Shown: piece after piece, positions 1 to 10,714 of the stretch
How positions within the stretch are numbered: the stretch's first letter is position 1
Layout: every line of letters starts with the position of its first letter
From: Leptospira kemamanensis
GTDB lineage: Bacteria > Spirochaetota > Leptospiria > Leptospirales > Leptospiraceae
DNA length: 64,000 nt
Direction of reading: 5' to 3'
NCBI RefSeq assembly: GCF_004769665.1
Contig: NZ_RQGG01000043.1
Coordinates: forward strand, 124,001-188,000
Notes under the pieces: generated by a model
The model's database searches: none
What the model saw: the letters and a program-made list of their open reading frames with translations, nothing else
What the model was told of the DNA's origin: nothing
Position numbers and translations under genes: made by a program

Positions 1-1460
1 CTGAAATCATCTTCCTTTTTGAGGAATTCACTGAGTTTTTCCGAATACAGATCCAATCGAATGCCTTGCAATGATTCTTTTGCTTCTGCAAGTTTTGTTT
101 CTTCTAATTGATTGAGTGCAAACTGTAATTTGTTTTGAAATTCGTTTGTAAGAGAAACGAGTTCTAATTTGTTTTGGTTTCGGATCTCTTCCCCTTCTTT
201 GGATTCTCTTTTTTTATTTTCCAACTCTTGGATGAGTTCGAGGATGACTGTTTTTTGTTTTTCGCGGAGGATGATATGGCGTTTTTCATTTTCCCCGATG
301 CGAGATTCCTTTTCTTCGATTGCCTTTTCTTCTTCTTTGATGGAAAGTTCCAAAGAAACACGTTTGGATTCTAATTCTGTAATTTCTTCTTGGAGAGTTG
401 CTTGGATTTCCCTTTGGCGTTCGTTTTCAAGCTCAATTGCCTTTTTTTCCACTTCCAATTTGATGGTCGCTTGGTTTTCCAATTCTAAGGAAGATAGGAT
501 TTCACCAATGCGTAATTCATATTCTTGGATGAAGGTTTTGTTTTTGGCGATTTTTTCTTTTTGGATTTGGCTTTTGGAAAGATGATCGAATAATTTTTTA
601 TCAATCTCTGCAATCTCTCTTTCTTTTGCTTCTTTGATTGTTTCCTTTTCGGAAATCAAATTGGTTTCATTTTGGATGAGGGATAAAATCGATTTATTTT
701 TTTCTCGGATCTCTTGCAATTCTTCATCCGATTTTTTCATCCTACGTTTGAAGTCTCTCAGTTTTAAGTAACGTAAGTTTTTATCAGATTCATCTAAATC
801 GGATTTCAGTTTGAAGTATTGTTCTGCTTTTTCGGATTGTTTTTCTTTGACTTCCAAATCCTTTTGCATGGAATTCATGATGTCGTGGATGCGAAGTAGG
901 TTTTGGTTTGTGTCTTCTAATTTTTTAGTCGCTTCTTTTCGGTCTAATTTAAAACGAGAAACCCCAGCAGCTTCTTCAAAGATAGCACGCCTTTCTTCTG
1001 GTTTGGAATTGAGGATTTGGTCCACTCGACCTTGTTCTAAAATACTATAACTGGATTTCCCAATCCCAGTATCGAGTAAGGTTTTTTCGATGTCCTTTCT
1101 TGTGGTGCGGATGTCATTTAAATAGTATTCGTTTTCGCCGTCAGGGTAAAGCCTACGTGTGATTTTGACAGATGGGTAATCGATATTAAAAAAACGGTCA
1201 TCGTTGTCGAAAAGGATGGATACTTCGGAAAACCCAGCGGCTCGCCTACTCTCTGTTCCGTGAAAAATGACATCGTCCATTTTTTCGCCGCGTAAACCTT
1301 TGGCACTTTTTTCACCAAAAACCCATTTTACGGAATCGACAATATTTGATTTACCCGAACCATTAGGTCCGACGACTGCAGTAAACCCTGGATCAAAATT
1401 GATCTCGGTCTCATCTGCAAATGTTTTGAATCCAACAATGTTTAGGCTTTTTAAATGCAT
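1..1460 (-). CDS. smc: Chromosome segregation ATPase SMC, N-terminal part (cut by window edge)
   Basis: This is the head and first coiled coil of SMC, the ATPase that compacts and segregates chromosomes. The frame reads from an ATG at 1460 (MHLKSLNIVGFKTFADET) and stays open to base 1, so the hinge, second coil and C-terminal head lie outside the window. The Walker A motif GPNGSGKSN is near residue 32, followed by the typical KWVFGEKSAKGLRG and, around residue 140, LNSKPEERRAIFEEAAGVSRF. After about residue 170 the protein is long charged coiled coil rich in E, K and L, as expected. It is divergent from the Maf-like gene, with 78 bases between them. Identification is firm from the head motifs; only about 486 codons are visible. 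Confidence 0.95.
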   Translation of the reverse strand, partial: MHLKSLNIVGFKTFADETEINFDPGFTAVVGPNGSGKSNIVDSVKWVFGEKSAKGLRGEKMDDVIFHGTESRRAAGFSEVSILFDNDDRFFNIDYPSVKITRRLYPDGENEYYLNDIRTTRKDIEKTLLDTGIGKSSYSILEQGRVDQILNSKPEERRAIFEEAAGVSRFKLDRKEATKKLEDTNQNLLRIHDIMNSMQKDLEVKEKQSEKAEQYFKLKSDLDESDKNLRYLKLRDFKRRMKKSDEELQEIREKNKSILSLIQNETNLISEKETIKEAKEREIAEIDKKLFDHLSKSQIQKEKIAKNKTFIQEYELRIGEILSSLELENQATIKLEVEKKAIELENERQREIQATLQEEITELESKRVSLELSIKEEEKAIEEKESRIGENEKRHIILREKQKTVILELIQELENKKRESKEGEEIRNQNKLELVSLTNEFQNKLQFALNQLEETKLAEAKESLQGIRLDLYSEKLSEFLKKEDDF

Positions 1461-1538
1461 ATCTGTTTTGCCGTTTGATTTCCTTGTTTCCCAGTTGACA
1501 GGTCTTGAGAGACATAAGAAAAAACCTTAGATAGTATT

Positions 1539-3455
1539 ATGTCCCAAATGATCGATCCGATTTCCAGTGAAATTTTTGAAAGGAAGCCATACTTACAAAA
1601 TTATTTCAAAAACTTTCAGTCCGATCACCAGTGGGAATTGCACAGAGCGAAGAAAGATGGGGAATATTATGTCTCATTAGATGGAAATCCACTCTCTTCT
1701 TCCTTCTCTCCCCTAACACAAGCAATCCGACTCATAGAAACTTACGCTTTAAAAGCAACAGATGTGGTGATTGTATTTGGTCTTGGAAATCCGCACCTCC
1801 TAACAAGTGTCAGTGATAAACTGAACCCAGGACAAATCTTAATCTTTGTAGGAGAAGACGAAACACTGGTTCCCATCCTATGGGATCCATTCTTAAAACC
1901 AATTTTACAAGTGCCAGGGAGGCATTTGTTTTCAGGAGAACTCTTTTTTCCTTTATTTTTCAATTACTTAGAATCTCTTCCCATTGAACGAGTGAGTGGT
2001 CTGAAGATCATTCGTAACCCCACAGATACAAACCGTAACCCAATCTTCAAAGAATTAGAAGACAAGACACAAACTGTTTTTTCAGCCAAGATGAGTGACC
2101 TACTCACTAAGTTTGAGTTTGAAAGGTTATGGATTAAAAACAGTGTGTTTAACCTAGTCCATGCGGAAAAAAGTCCTCCCGTCAAATTCCCAATCTCCCA
2201 ACTTCGAGATCAATTCCAAGATCTTACCGCCGTACTAGTGTCAGCTGGTCCTAGTTTACGAAAAAACCTATCTTGGTTACAAGAAGTAAGAGACAAAGTA
2301 TTTGTTTTGTCTTGTGATACCTCACTCAAAGTTCTCATCAAAGCAGGAATCCAAGCAGATGGAGTGGTCACACTCGATGCCCAAACCAATTCCTTTTTTC
2401 ATTTTATGGGTGAGTCCCTGGGAGAGATTCCTCTTTTTGCCGACCTTGTGAGTTCCCCAACTCTACTCCGCGAACCAATGTTTACCTCTGTTGTCCATTC
2501 AGTAACTGCCAAATACCAAGTGGATGCGGAAGGTTCGCTTGTCAGGGAAGTCACAGCTGGTGGGGAACTTGCCGAACATGTATTCCAAGATGTGGGTGAT
2601 ATCCAATCAGGAGGGTCTGTGGCCACAACTGCCTTTGATTTGTTACGTTTTATGGGGTTTGGCAGTGTTTATTTTCTTGGCCAAGACCTTGCGTATTCAG
2701 GACGTGAAATCCATTCCACAGGCACCCACCATAATGAAAAATGGTTAACGCAAGTCAGTCGCAAAAATAGCCTCGAACGCATCAATGAAGTCATCATCCG
2801 GAAACGAGAAACCCGTTTTGTTCCCTCTTGTAATGGAGGGGAAGTGTTAACAGATTATGTTCTGGATTTATACCGTCACTGGTTTGAAGAGTCCGCCACA
2901 AGTGTAAAAGAAATGTCCCTTTGGAATGTGAACGAAGACGGGGCAAACATGGAAGGGATCCCCTCCCTTTCTCCTAAGGCAGCCAAAGAAAAGTTAAACT
3001 TGATTCCTAATCATCATTACCCTTGGCGAAAGTTTTCCATATGGTCGGGAAAAGAAACGAAAGAGAATGAGATGCCCGAAATAAGTAAAGATAAAGGAAA
3101 CAAACCGAAAAATCAAAACTTTCAGGAAATGACTTCGCATGGAACCATTCCAAGCAGTGGGGAAGCTCTTTTCCAAAAGATACACACTGATTTATCTTTT
3201 ATCGAATCCAAACTGAATGCATTTGCCGTAGATACGGAAAACACTTCCTTCCAAGATTCGGAAATATGGATTTGGATGCAAAGTGAATCCTATTTACGAA
3301 GACTCATCCGCAAAACAGAAATTTATTTATTACGTCACAAAGATTTGGATACAAAACGAAAAAACCAAATTCTCATTCAGTCCATCCGAAAAGAGATTCG
3401 GTTTTTAAAACGCAGTCTTTATCCGATGATGGATTCGTTTCCGGAAAAAGGATGA
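1539..3455 (+). CDS. Maf/DUF115-type protein (motility-associated glycosyltransferase family)
   Basis: A 638-residue protein of the Maf/DUF115 family, whose studied members in Campylobacter and Aeromonas transfer nonulosonic acids to flagellin. The fold-defining nucleotide-binding segment is near residue 235 (LVSAGPSLRKNL), followed by FVLSCDTSLKVLIKAGI and VVTLDAQ. The family C-terminal block has GGSVATTAFDLLRFMGF and YFLGQDLAY near residue 375. The last 150 residues are charged, with a Lys/Asn-rich linker and a helical tail. There is no signal peptide or membrane segment. It starts at ATG 1539 without a strong ribosome-binding site. Its 3' end overlaps the convergent unknown gene by 37 bases. 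The family assignment is good; activity and target (flagellin or a surface sugar) are inferred, and no flagellar gene is visible nearby. Confidence 0.8.
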   Translation: MSQMIDPISSEIFERKPYLQNYFKNFQSDHQWELHRAKKDGEYYVSLDGNPLSSSFSPLTQAIRLIETYALKATDVVIVFGLGNPHLLTSVSDKLNPGQILIFVGEDETLVPILWDPFLKPILQVPGRHLFSGELFFPLFFNYLESLPIERVSGLKIIRNPTDTNRNPIFKELEDKTQTVFSAKMSDLLTKFEFERLWIKNSVFNLVHAEKSPPVKFPISQLRDQFQDLTAVLVSAGPSLRKNLSWLQEVRDKVFVLSCDTSLKVLIKAGIQADGVVTLDAQTNSFFHFMGESLGEIPLFADLVSSPTLLREPMFTSVVHSVTAKYQVDAEGSLVREVTAGGELAEHVFQDVGDIQSGGSVATTAFDLLRFMGFGSVYFLGQDLAYSGREIHSTGTHHNEKWLTQVSRKNSLERINEVIIRKRETRFVPSCNGGEVLTDYVLDLYRHWFEESATSVKEMSLWNVNEDGANMEGIPSLSPKAAKEKLNLIPNHHYPWRKFSIWSGKETKENEMPEISKDKGNKPKNQNFQEMTSHGTIPSSGEALFQKIHTDLSFIESKLNAFAVDTENTSFQDSEIWIWMQSESYLRRLIRKTEIYLLRHKDLDTKRKNQILIQSIRKEIRFLKRSLYPMMDSFPEKG

Positions 3456-4048
3456 AAGACAGCATTGTCTTCAAACTCAGGGAAATAATCGAAAAATAAT
3501 TTTTGAGAAACCACACGGTAAGCAAACGGGTTTTTCTCCGCATAACCATCAGTATGTGGCAGAGCTGGCAATTGGTGGAAATTGATACGCTCTTCAAAAT
3601 TGATAAAATCACGCCGAGTGAGTTCCGGACGGAGTTCCAGAACTGTTTCTTTTAGTAAATTCCAATCCAGTTTAAAACTCATCCTTGCCCCACGAAAGGC
3701 AGGAGACCGTTCCAGTAAATTCACAATCCGTTTGACGGGGCAATCCATATGGTAGTATTTTGTGAGATACACTTTCACATACCTGGCGGCAAGCCCAACG
3801 GGTTCCCAAACGAATTCGGATTCTAGATTCTGTTCTTCTTCTTTTTTGATTTCACTGAGGACTAAGTGGAGTTCTGGAATCGAAAGTTTTCCCGTCATAA
3901 GGAGTGTGGATTCTTCCATTCCAAACTCTCCATAATACAACCATTTGTAGAAGTCTTGGATTTCCGCTTCTGGGTGGTCTTCTACAAACTTGGTGATGAG
4001 AAAGAGTTTCTCTTTCTGCGAAAGTGTGGATTCCCTTTCATTTTGCAT
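3419..4048 (-). CDS. Conserved hypothetical protein, 209 aa
   Basis: I do not recognise this family. It is a soluble, acidic, mostly helical protein of 209 residues starting with ATG at 4048, without signal peptide or membrane segment. It is rich in aromatic residues, with blocks such as DFYKWLYYGEFGMEES and FDYFPEFEDNAVFHPFSG. Its first codons overlap the end of plsY by 11 bases, so it is probably co-transcribed as the last gene of the smpB-der-plsY group. Its 3' end overlaps the Maf-like gene on the other strand by 37 bases. The translational overlap and clean codon use make it a real gene, but function is unknown. Confidence 0.75.
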   Translation of the reverse strand: MQNERESTLSQKEKLFLITKFVEDHPEAEIQDFYKWLYYGEFGMEESTLLMTGKLSIPELHLVLSEIKKEEEQNLESEFVWEPVGLAARYVKVYLTKYYHMDCPVKRIVNLLERSPAFRGARMSFKLDWNLLKETVLELRPELTRRDFINFEERINFHQLPALPHTDGYAEKNPFAYRVVSQKLFFDYFPEFEDNAVFHPFSGNESIIG

Positions 4049-4658
4049 CTTGGGAAGCTCTGAGTTCCTTTCCGGAAACGAGACGTTTGATATTTTCCCG
4101 ATGGGAATACGTGATGAGAAAAAAAGTAGCCACTAACACAAAAAAGATGATCGGTTGGTAATCGGCACTAGGTAATACTTTGGAAGAACCAAAATACCAA
4201 AGTGGCATGGAAAGTGTTGCCAGGATAGACCCAAGGGAAACAAATCCAGAGATTTTATACACGATAAAAAAGATCAGAAGAGCACAGAGTGTTACAATGG
4301 GAACAAGGGTCATATACACCCCAAGGGCAGTTGCGACACCCTTCCCACCTCGAAAGTGAAGAAAAGGAGTGAAGGTGTGTCCCAGGATGGCGACAGACCC
4401 GAGTAGGATTTCCGTTGTTGTAAGAGAATAAGGGGAATCAATGTAAGAGGCAGAGATGACGGGGATGGCACCTTTCAGAGCATCAAGAAGCAGGGCTAAA
4501 AATCCATACTTCCAACCAATGACCCGGCCTACATTTGTGGCACCGATATTACGGCTACCGTGCTCACGGATATCAATCCCTCGCATTTGTTTGGCGAGGA
4601 TAAACCCCACCGGGATGCCACCAAAAAGGTAACTGAATAGGATCGCGGCAAGAATCAT
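4038..4658 (-). CDS. plsY: Glycerol-3-phosphate acyltransferase PlsY
   Basis: PlsY is the membrane enzyme that acylates glycerol-3-phosphate from acyl-phosphate, the first step of phospholipid synthesis. The 206-residue protein has the usual length and several membrane helices. It shows the three conserved cytoplasmic blocks: an N-terminal SYLFGGIPVGFILAK, then GSRNIGATNVGRVIGWKYG near residue 35, and GHTFTPFLHFRGGKGVATALG near residue 93. The ATG at 4658 overlaps the der stop by 4 bases, which indicates translational coupling. The C-terminal HRENIKRLVSGKE is also typical of the family. Confidence 0.96.
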   Translation of the reverse strand: MILAAILFSYLFGGIPVGFILAKQMRGIDIREHGSRNIGATNVGRVIGWKYGFLALLLDALKGAIPVISASYIDSPYSLTTTEILLGSVAILGHTFTPFLHFRGGKGVATALGVYMTLVPIVTLCALLIFFIVYKISGFVSLGSILATLSMPLWYFGSSKVLPSADYQPIIFFVLVATFFLITYSHRENIKRLVSGKELRASQDAK

Positions 4659-6007
4659 TCCCTGCCCTCCTTTCCTTCGTTTCTGTTCCGGAGTTCGATC
4701 TCAACAGCAAGGCCGTCCAGTCCAAATTCCTTTACAATACTCTTTCGGTAGAAACTCAAAATATTTGAGGGAAAGAGTTTTGTGTCGTTCACGAAGAACA
4801 ATATTTTAAAAGGGATCTGCGAGACCTGGGTGGCGTAATACACCTTCGGAGGTCGGTTCGATGCCTTCTGTACCTTATTTTTTCCCCCCCACTTGCTTAA
4901 CCAGTCATTTAATTGGCGGGTTGTGAGCTTTTTTTGGGACTTTTCAAAGAGGGAAACCACTTCTTCTAAGAGTTTGTGGGTACGAAGTTTTTCTTTTGCC
5001 GACAGAGACAGGAGTGGGCGTTCCTTGAGAATCGAAAGTTTTCCTTCCATTCGGTCTTTGTAGTGTTTCCAGGAATTGGATTCTTTTTCAGGGACGAGGT
5101 CCCATTTGTTCACCGCAACGAGCATGGGTTTTCCGAGTTCTTGGATTTCCCCAAAGATCTTTTTGTCAAATTCACCAAGGCCTTTCATGGCATCGACAAG
5201 AAGGACAACTACATCTGCTTCCCCTAAACTATGTAAGGTTCGTTTGTACGAATAAAATTCCAAACTTTCTCCTGTTTTGGATTTCCTTCGGATCCCAGCA
5301 GTATCGATGATTTCCAATTTATGGTTTTGGAAGTAAAACTGATCGGATACAGAATCCCTTGTTGTGCCAGGAACATCACTCACAACTGCTCGTTTGTAAC
5401 CAAGGAAAGTATTGAGGAGTGACGACTTACCTGAGTTTGGTTTTCCAATGATGGCAATTTTGCAATACGGGTCTTCTTGGGTTTTGATTTTGTCTGGGAG
5501 AAAAAAATTAATCTTTTGGTAGAGTAAATCAAAATTGCGGCGCCCAAGTGCGGAGATCGGAAGGAGTTCGTTTAACCCTAGTTTATAAAATGGTTCCAGA
5601 TCATATTCATCTTGTTCTGTATCCACTTTGTTGATAAGCGTTAGTACATTTTTTTCTTTTAGTACTTCATCTTTTTTGAATAAGTCGATGAGTTTGTGAT
5701 CATACTTCCGTAAGTCTTTGTGATCGATCACATGTAAGATGAGATCCGAATTGCGTAAGTGTTCAAAGGCAATCTCAATGATTTCTTTTGAGATTTCATC
5801 AATGTTTTCAATGTCAAGACCTGGTGTATCAGACAACGTAAATGGAATTTTAAACTCTGATCGTTCGACTGTTTTTTGCAATACATCGCGTGTGACACCA
5901 GCAGTGTTTTCTGTGATGGCACTCTGTGCTCGCAGAATGGCGTTAAATAATGTGGATTTTCCCACATTTTGTCTACCAACAATGGTGACGATGGGAAGTT
6001 TCTTCAT
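4655..6007 (-). CDS. der: Ribosome assembly GTPase Der (EngA)
   Basis: Der is an essential tandem-GTPase that acts in 50S subunit assembly. Both G domains are intact. The first has [13 protein letters not shown] near residue 11, DTPG near 60 and NKVD near 126. The second has [12 protein letters not shown] near residue 188, DTAGIRRK near 236 and NKWD near 300. A C-terminal KH-like domain follows ([22 protein letters not shown]). The length of 450 is normal. The start ATG at 6007 overlaps the smpB stop by 4 bases and the end overlaps the plsY start, so smpB-der-plsY is a coupled group. Confidence 0.97.
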   Translation of the reverse strand: MKKLPIVTIVGRQNVGKSTLFNAILRAQSAITENTAGVTRDVLQKTVERSEFKIPFTLSDTPGLDIENIDEISKEIIEIAFEHLRNSDLILHVIDHKDLRKYDHKLIDLFKKDEVLKEKNVLTLINKVDTEQDEYDLEPFYKLGLNELLPISALGRRNFDLLYQKINFFLPDKIKTQEDPYCKIAIIGKPNSGKSSLLNTFLGYKRAVVSDVPGTTRDSVSDQFYFQNHKLEIIDTAGIRRKSKTGESLEFYSYKRTLHSLGEADVVVLLVDAMKGLGEFDKKIFGEIQELGKPMLVAVNKWDLVPEKESNSWKHYKDRMEGKLSILKERPLLSLSAKEKLRTHKLLEEVVSLFEKSQKKLTTRQLNDWLSKWGGKNKVQKASNRPPKVYYATQVSQIPFKILFFVNDTKLFPSNILSFYRKSIVKEFGLDGLAVEIELRNRNEGKEGRE

Positions 6008-6492
6008 TTGCGTAAGTGTTCCTTCATGGCTCTTTCCATATCGATTTTGGCTTCCTTCTTTTGAATATCGTCACGTTTGTCGTAAAGTTTTTTAGGTTTG
6101 GCTAAAGCGACGTCAATTTTCACCAAACGATTGTTCTTAAAGAAACAACGTGTGGCAACAAGCACAAGCCCCTTCTCTTTGATGGACCTGTCTATCTTTT
6201 CAATTTCTTTTGCTTTGAGAAGGAGTTTTCTTGGACGAATCTCGGGGTGGTTCGCATAACCTCCGTTCTTATACGGTGGAATTTGAAAGTTTTCCAAAAA
6301 CACTTCTCCATTTCTGACTTTGGCAAAACAATCGGTGAGGTTCCCTTTTTTTTCCCTGAGGGATTTTACCTCAGATCCAGTGAGTACAACACCAGCTTCG
6401 AACGAATCTAAGAGTTCGAAATTGAACTTTGCCTTTTTGTTGATTAAAGGATCGGTTCCGCGTGGTTTATCGTCTTTTTTGGTTTTGCCCAT
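6004..6492 (-). CDS. smpB: SsrA-binding protein SmpB
   Basis: SmpB binds tmRNA and delivers it to stalled ribosomes for trans-translation. The 162-residue protein carries the family core: [29 protein letters not shown] near residues 19-47, the [17 protein letters not shown] segment, and the [12 protein letters not shown] block. A basic C-terminal tail ([15 protein letters not shown]) would enter the mRNA channel. The tmRNA gene itself is not in this window. It starts at ATG 6492, five bases after the AAA/VWA gene stop, and overlaps der by 4 bases. Confidence 0.97.
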   Translation of the reverse strand: MGKTKKDDKPRGTDPLINKKAKFNFELLDSFEAGVVLTGSEVKSLREKKGNLTDCFAKVRNGEVFLENFQIPPYKNGGYANHPEIRPRKLLLKAKEIEKIDRSIKEKGLVLVATRCFFKNNRLVKIDVALAKPKKLYDKRDDIQKKEAKIDMERAMKEHLRK

Positions 6493-6497
6493 ATGGA

Positions 6498-9400
6498 TTA
6501 TTGTCTTAAAGAATGATGGATTTGTACAAGCCTTGCAATTTCTGCCCCAATGAGATTTGGCATCGAATAAAAATTGTCAGCCGTTATCTGGAGCGAATCG
6601 TGGAACACGTGTTCTGCAATGTAGCGAGAACCAAGTCCTACCCCTAAAAATACATAATTTTTCTCTTCGTTTTTCAGTACAGCTTCTTTCATTTTTCTCG
6701 TATCAAAAGAAGCGAGTTCGTCCTCAATGTAAGTCTTTGCCCGCTGGCCTCGGAAGTCAGAAAGGATCACAATGATTTTGGTTTGGGCATCGGGTGAAAA
6801 ATAACGTTCACAGTTAGAAAGGACTTGGAATTCAGGGATGCTATCTCCTTGCCAATTTTTACAAAGGGCACTGAATACTTCTTCTTCTTTCTCGGGGGTG
6901 TAGTCTTCTTCTGCTGATTTCAGATTAAAAATATCCACAGTGTCTTTTGAGTTTTTGATATCACAGAAAGTATGCACACTGGTTTTGATATCATGTTCGT
7001 TTAGGATATGCAAACTCACTAGTAGGGCCGATAACATCGCTATCGAATACTCAAAGTTAAAGATCCTTCTGCATTTGGAAACAAGGAAGGTGACCTCGAC
7101 CCCTTTGAGTTTTTCATCATTTTTTTCGATGGTGGTTTTATCGAAGATTTTGGTATCACCCCTTCCACTTTTGTAAGAGATGTATTTGCGTGCGTCCACT
7201 CTTGAACCTTCGTTTTTGTACATGCGGTGGATGTCAATTTCAGGATCAAAGAGTTGCTCTAGGTTGAGTTCGACTTCTTCGAGCTCTTTTCCAAACACCG
7301 ATTTAAATTCTTCGAGACCCACCATGATGGAATAATCCCAAAGCAGACGGCGTTTTTTTAAGAATTGTTTATAGAGTTCTTCAGTGCGGTAACCCCAAGC
7401 GCCACCCCCACCTTGTGGTTCTCCTTGGCCTTGGTTTCCCTGTGTGTCCTGACCATACCATGCATCAGGTCCTTCTTTGGTTCCTCCACCTGTTTCGGGT
7501 GTATTGATCTCAATTCCCCGTTTGGTTTCTTCACCAGAGTTTAATTTTTTAGCAACACCTGTGAGAGGATCGCGTTTGTGAAGCTCAGGATCCCACCAAT
7601 TTTTTCGATTTAGTCCTGATTCAACGGTAAATGTTTTTTTTTTCTCTTCGATTTCCTCGAAGAGTGTTGATACCTCTTCTACACCAGATAGATAGCCCTC
7701 TAACAGGCGCTCAAGTTCCTTTCGTTCCTTCGGATCCGCAATTTGGTTTGTGTAATAAATTTTTCCGCCCCGAATCGCAATGTCTTTTACATCGGTTTGG
7801 TTGTAACGGTAGATATGATTTTTCCATTTGAGAAGGTTCGCAATCCCAAATCGGTAAGGCATGAGGTTCGCCGAACCAATCGTACGTTTTTCCGAAAGTT
7901 CCTTTGCTTTGAGGTGAAATCGGGCAAGGGATCTAGGTAACACCCCTTCAGGTAAAAAGAATTCCAAAATATCTTCTAAGACTTTTACATCTTCCAGTTC
8001 TGGGAATAAAATTGGTGTAAAACGGTTACGGAAGGCACGAGAGATCGTTGTCACAGACTTAGAAGCACGAAAGGACTTCATTCCAAAAACCACAGAGGTT
8101 TCTGTCAGTTTGACGGGAAGGTATTCTCCAGACTCTGGTGGCAGAGTCAGAGACCTGGCATCATCCGTTAGCATATTCATTTTTTCAACAAGTTCTGCAC
8201 CAGCCGATTCCAAACCTGAGATGAGGATGATATGACCTTTTCGGATAGCGCGCGTTAGAGGGCCGTCTACCCAAGTGACACTTTCGATGTTTCCTTCTTC
8301 TGTTGGTTTTAAAGCACCCACGACATCGGAGGTATGCATCCCTTTGGATAACATCACGGATTCAATTTGAATTCCGGTAAGTTCAGTAAACAAAGGTAAA
8401 AATTCTTGTGGGTCCTGGTCTTCTCTGTATTCGATAAGGATGTTTTCTTTTGCTTGGATGGCGGTAAACACTTGGTCCAGGAAATGCAGGATGGGTTCTG
8501 GTGTTGGGTATTTGGAAAGTAATGAGATCGTTTTTGTTTCGTCCCAAGTTTTGATTTCTTTGTCATTCCAGAAGATGGTAGATCCTTGTACATACCCTTT
8601 GGTAGGAACAAGTTTTACAGCACCACCAAACTCGGATTCAATGAGTTCCCTTTGTTTGTCACGGTCTTCTTTTTTGCGGAATGGTTCTTCAAAGAGATAC
8701 AATGCTTCGCGTACGGAAACCGTTTTGTCTTTGGCGCCAAATAACACCAAACGGTTGCAATACTTTTGTAAGGTTCGTAAATTAAAATGGTATTTTTCTA
8801 AATCCCCTTTTCCAACTTCACCAGATTTAATTCGTTTTTCCGATTCGATACTGATGCGAATGATTTGTTTTAGAACCTCTTCCGATAACATGGGATAGAG
8901 TTTTTTTAAGATATAAAACATCTCATCTGGAGTATACGGATCCACATAGACAACTGCAAAATGTTTGGTGATATCAAACGGCAAGGGTTTACGACCTTCA
9001 AACCCTTCACTTGGGTTTTGGGTTCCAATGAACCAAAATCCCGTTTTGCCTTTCACTCGTTCTCCACTGCCTTCGAGTAAGTCGAGGTAATGGGATTCAT
9101 AGACAGAGGAAAATCGTTTGATGATGTTTGGCGCACAGAGGTTCATCTCATCGGCCACAAAACTCAAACCCTCGGAAAGTGCATTCGTGAGTGGCCCATT
9201 GGACCAAGTAAAACCCTTCCCATCCAGAAGGATACGATACGAACCAATCAAATCTTCAGGGAGTGTGTCCTCGTTGAAACTGAACCGAAGTGTAGGTTGT
9301 TTTCTGAGGGAATTGATATAATAGATTAAAGCGTTTTTTCCAACCCCAGCATCTCCTACAAGGAGGACGGGCATTCCTTCGAGCATGGGGTAGAGGATTT

Positions 9401-9554
9401 TTTGTAAGGTTTGTTTCACCGAGTCAGTTTCAACAAGGCTAGAAGAGAAAACGGGAAATTTTTCGGAGTGCGGTAGAACCGGCACTTTCACATCGGCGAT
9501 GGTTACAAATTCCATATCCTTCAGATTTCTACTCAATTCCAGGGTGTAAACCAA
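6498..9554 (-). CDS. Midasin-like tandem AAA (MoxR/dynein-type) protein with C-terminal degenerate VWA domain
   Basis: A 1018-residue soluble protein with two AAA_5-type modules and a VWA-like C-terminus. Module 1 is intact: Walker A GDAGVGKN at residues 67-74, Walker B FVADE at 132-136, and sensor-1 IGTQNPSEG around 176-184. Module 2 (about 350-560) has the [22 protein letters not shown] framework but no Walker A (a RED/Q-rich stretch at 377-384) and ISGLE replaces Walker B. A Gly/Gln-rich linker (688-720) leads to a VWA-like region at about 815-1018, where the DxSxS MIDAS motif is replaced by FLVSKCRRI; a later LSD (931-933) remains. MoxR-VWA pairs usually act as chaperone or insertase ATPases; its client is unknown. 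The longest frame starts with TTG at 9554; ATG 9515 is an alternative start. It sits just upstream of smpB-der-plsY. Confidence 0.8.
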   Translation of the reverse strand: MVYTLELSRNLKDMEFVTIADVKVPVLPHSEKFPVFSSSLVETDSVKQTLQKILYPMLEGMPVLLVGDAGVGKNALIYYINSLRKQPTLRFSFNEDTLPEDLIGSYRILLDGKGFTWSNGPLTNALSEGLSFVADEMNLCAPNIIKRFSSVYESHYLDLLEGSGERVKGKTGFWFIGTQNPSEGFEGRKPLPFDITKHFAVVYVDPYTPDEMFYILKKLYPMLSEEVLKQIIRISIESEKRIKSGEVGKGDLEKYHFNLRTLQKYCNRLVLFGAKDKTVSVREALYLFEEPFRKKEDRDKQRELIESEFGGAVKLVPTKGYVQGSTIFWNDKEIKTWDETKTISLLSKYPTPEPILHFLDQVFTAIQAKENILIEYREDQDPQEFLPLFTELTGIQIESVMLSKGMHTSDVVGALKPTEEGNIESVTWVDGPLTRAIRKGHIILISGLESAGAELVEKMNMLTDDARSLTLPPESGEYLPVKLTETSVVFGMKSFRASKSVTTISRAFRNRFTPILFPELEDVKVLEDILEFFLPEGVLPRSLARFHLKAKELSEKRTIGSANLMPYRFGIANLLKWKNHIYRYNQTDVKDIAIRGGKIYYTNQIADPKERKELERLLEGYLSGVEEVSTLFEEIEEKKKTFTVESGLNRKNWWDPELHKRDPLTGVAKKLNSGEETKRGIEINTPETGGGTKEGPDAWYGQDTQGNQGQGEPQGGGGAWGYRTEELYKQFLKKRRLLWDYSIMVGLEEFKSVFGKELEEVELNLEQLFDPEIDIHRMYKNEGSRVDARKYISYKSGRGDTKIFDKTTIEKNDEKLKGVEVTFLVSKCRRIFNFEYSIAMLSALLVSLHILNEHDIKTSVHTFCDIKNSKDTVDIFNLKSAEEDYTPEKEEEVFSALCKNWQGDSIPEFQVLSNCERYFSPDAQTKIIVILSDFRGQRAKTYIEDELASFDTRKMKEAVLKNEEKNYVFLGVGLGSRYIAEHVFHDSLQITADNFYSMPNLIGAEIARLVQIHHSLRQ

Positions 9555-9596
9555 ATTCTATTGACCCGTACCTCCCCCAAAAACCATGATGGTTCC

Positions 9597-10694
9597 ATGG
9601 AATTTGCCAATAGAATGAATGGGATCGACTCCTCCCCCATCCGAAAAGCCTTCGAACTTGCAAGGAGCATCCAAAACCCGATCAATTTGAGTATCGGGCA
9701 ACCTCACTTTCCTTGCCCACCTAACATCATTGAAGCGATGAACAAAGCTGCCATTGAAGGGAAAACTTCTTACACCCTCACAGCAGGGATTCCAGAATTA
9801 AAAACGGCGATGGCCGAAAAATATAGAACCCAAAACCATATGAAGTATGCACATGAGGACAGAATCCTTGTGACTTCGGGGATTTCTTCTGCCCTCTTTT
9901 TATTATTCAATGCCCTTGTGAACGAGGGAGATGAGTGCCTTGTGATCTCTCCTTATTTCTTAATGTATCCTGCCATGCTGAAGTTTTATGGAGGAAAGGT
10001 TGTCCCTCTTTCGGAAGACTTTACACCAAATGATGTAGAGGCACTCAAAAACCGAAAATTCAAACTCATCATATTTTCCAATCCATCGAACCCAACAGGA
10101 AAGGTTTTATCCAAAGAACAACTTCGTGCTCTTGCCAATTTAGCGGAAGCCACGGGAGCTTACCTCATCAGTGATGAGATTTATGAACTCTTCGATTATG
10201 ATGGGAAGTTTTTTTCTATCGGAAGTGAGTATGAAAAAACCATCACTCTCACTGGATTTTCCAAAACGTATAATATGACTGGACTACGGCTTGCCACAAT
10301 CCTTGCCGAAGACAAAGTCATCAAGGCACTTACCACTTTACAACAATATACCGTCGTTTGTGCCCCTTCCATCACACAGTGGGCAGGAATCGAAGCCTTA
10401 AAAACTGACATGACAACTTACATCCAAGATTACAAAGAAAAACGTGACTTTGTGTATGAATCCCTAAAAGACCACTACCCCATTCAAAAATCGGGGGGAG
10501 CTTTTTATTCCTTTTTCCAAGTGCCTTGCGAAGATGAAGAGTTTATCAAACGTGCTGTCAAAAAAGATTTAATCCTTGTACCTGGGTTTATCTTCTGTGA
10601 TTCCAAAAACTTTGTTCGACTTTCTTTTGCCACCGAGTGGGAAACACTGAAACGCGGAATGAAGGCCTTACAAGAATTGGCAAAAGAAACGTAA
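9597..10694 (+). CDS. Pyridoxal-phosphate aminotransferase, class I/II (aspartate aminotransferase-like)
   Basis: A fold-type I PLP aminotransferase. It shows the family landmarks: INLSIGQPHFPCP near the start, TSGISSALFLLFNAL for cofactor phosphate binding, SNPSNPTGKVL (conserved Asn), SDEIYELFDYDG (Asp and Tyr contacting the PLP ring), GFSKTYNMTGLRL (Schiff-base Lys) and a C-terminal NFVRLSFA with the substrate-carboxylate Arg. The open frame extends upstream to a TTG at 9561, but the first 12 codons are not family-like, so I prefer ATG 9597; ATG 9615 is also possible. Substrate cannot be read from sequence; aspartate or aromatic/branched-chain transamination are options. It is divergent from the AAA/VWA gene and 20 bases upstream of the prepilin peptidase. 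Confidence 0.9.
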   Translation: MEFANRMNGIDSSPIRKAFELARSIQNPINLSIGQPHFPCPPNIIEAMNKAAIEGKTSYTLTAGIPELKTAMAEKYRTQNHMKYAHEDRILVTSGISSALFLLFNALVNEGDECLVISPYFLMYPAMLKFYGGKVVPLSEDFTPNDVEALKNRKFKLIIFSNPSNPTGKVLSKEQLRALANLAEATGAYLISDEIYELFDYDGKFFSIGSEYEKTITLTGFSKTYNMTGLRLATILAEDKVIKALTTLQQYTVVCAPSITQWAGIEALKTDMTTYIQDYKEKRDFVYESLKDHYPIQKSGGAFYSFFQVPCEDEEFIKRAVKKDLILVPGFIFCDSKNFVRLSFATEWETLKRGMKALQELAKET

Positions 10695-10714
10695 GTCTTT
10701 TATAAAAGCTGGAT

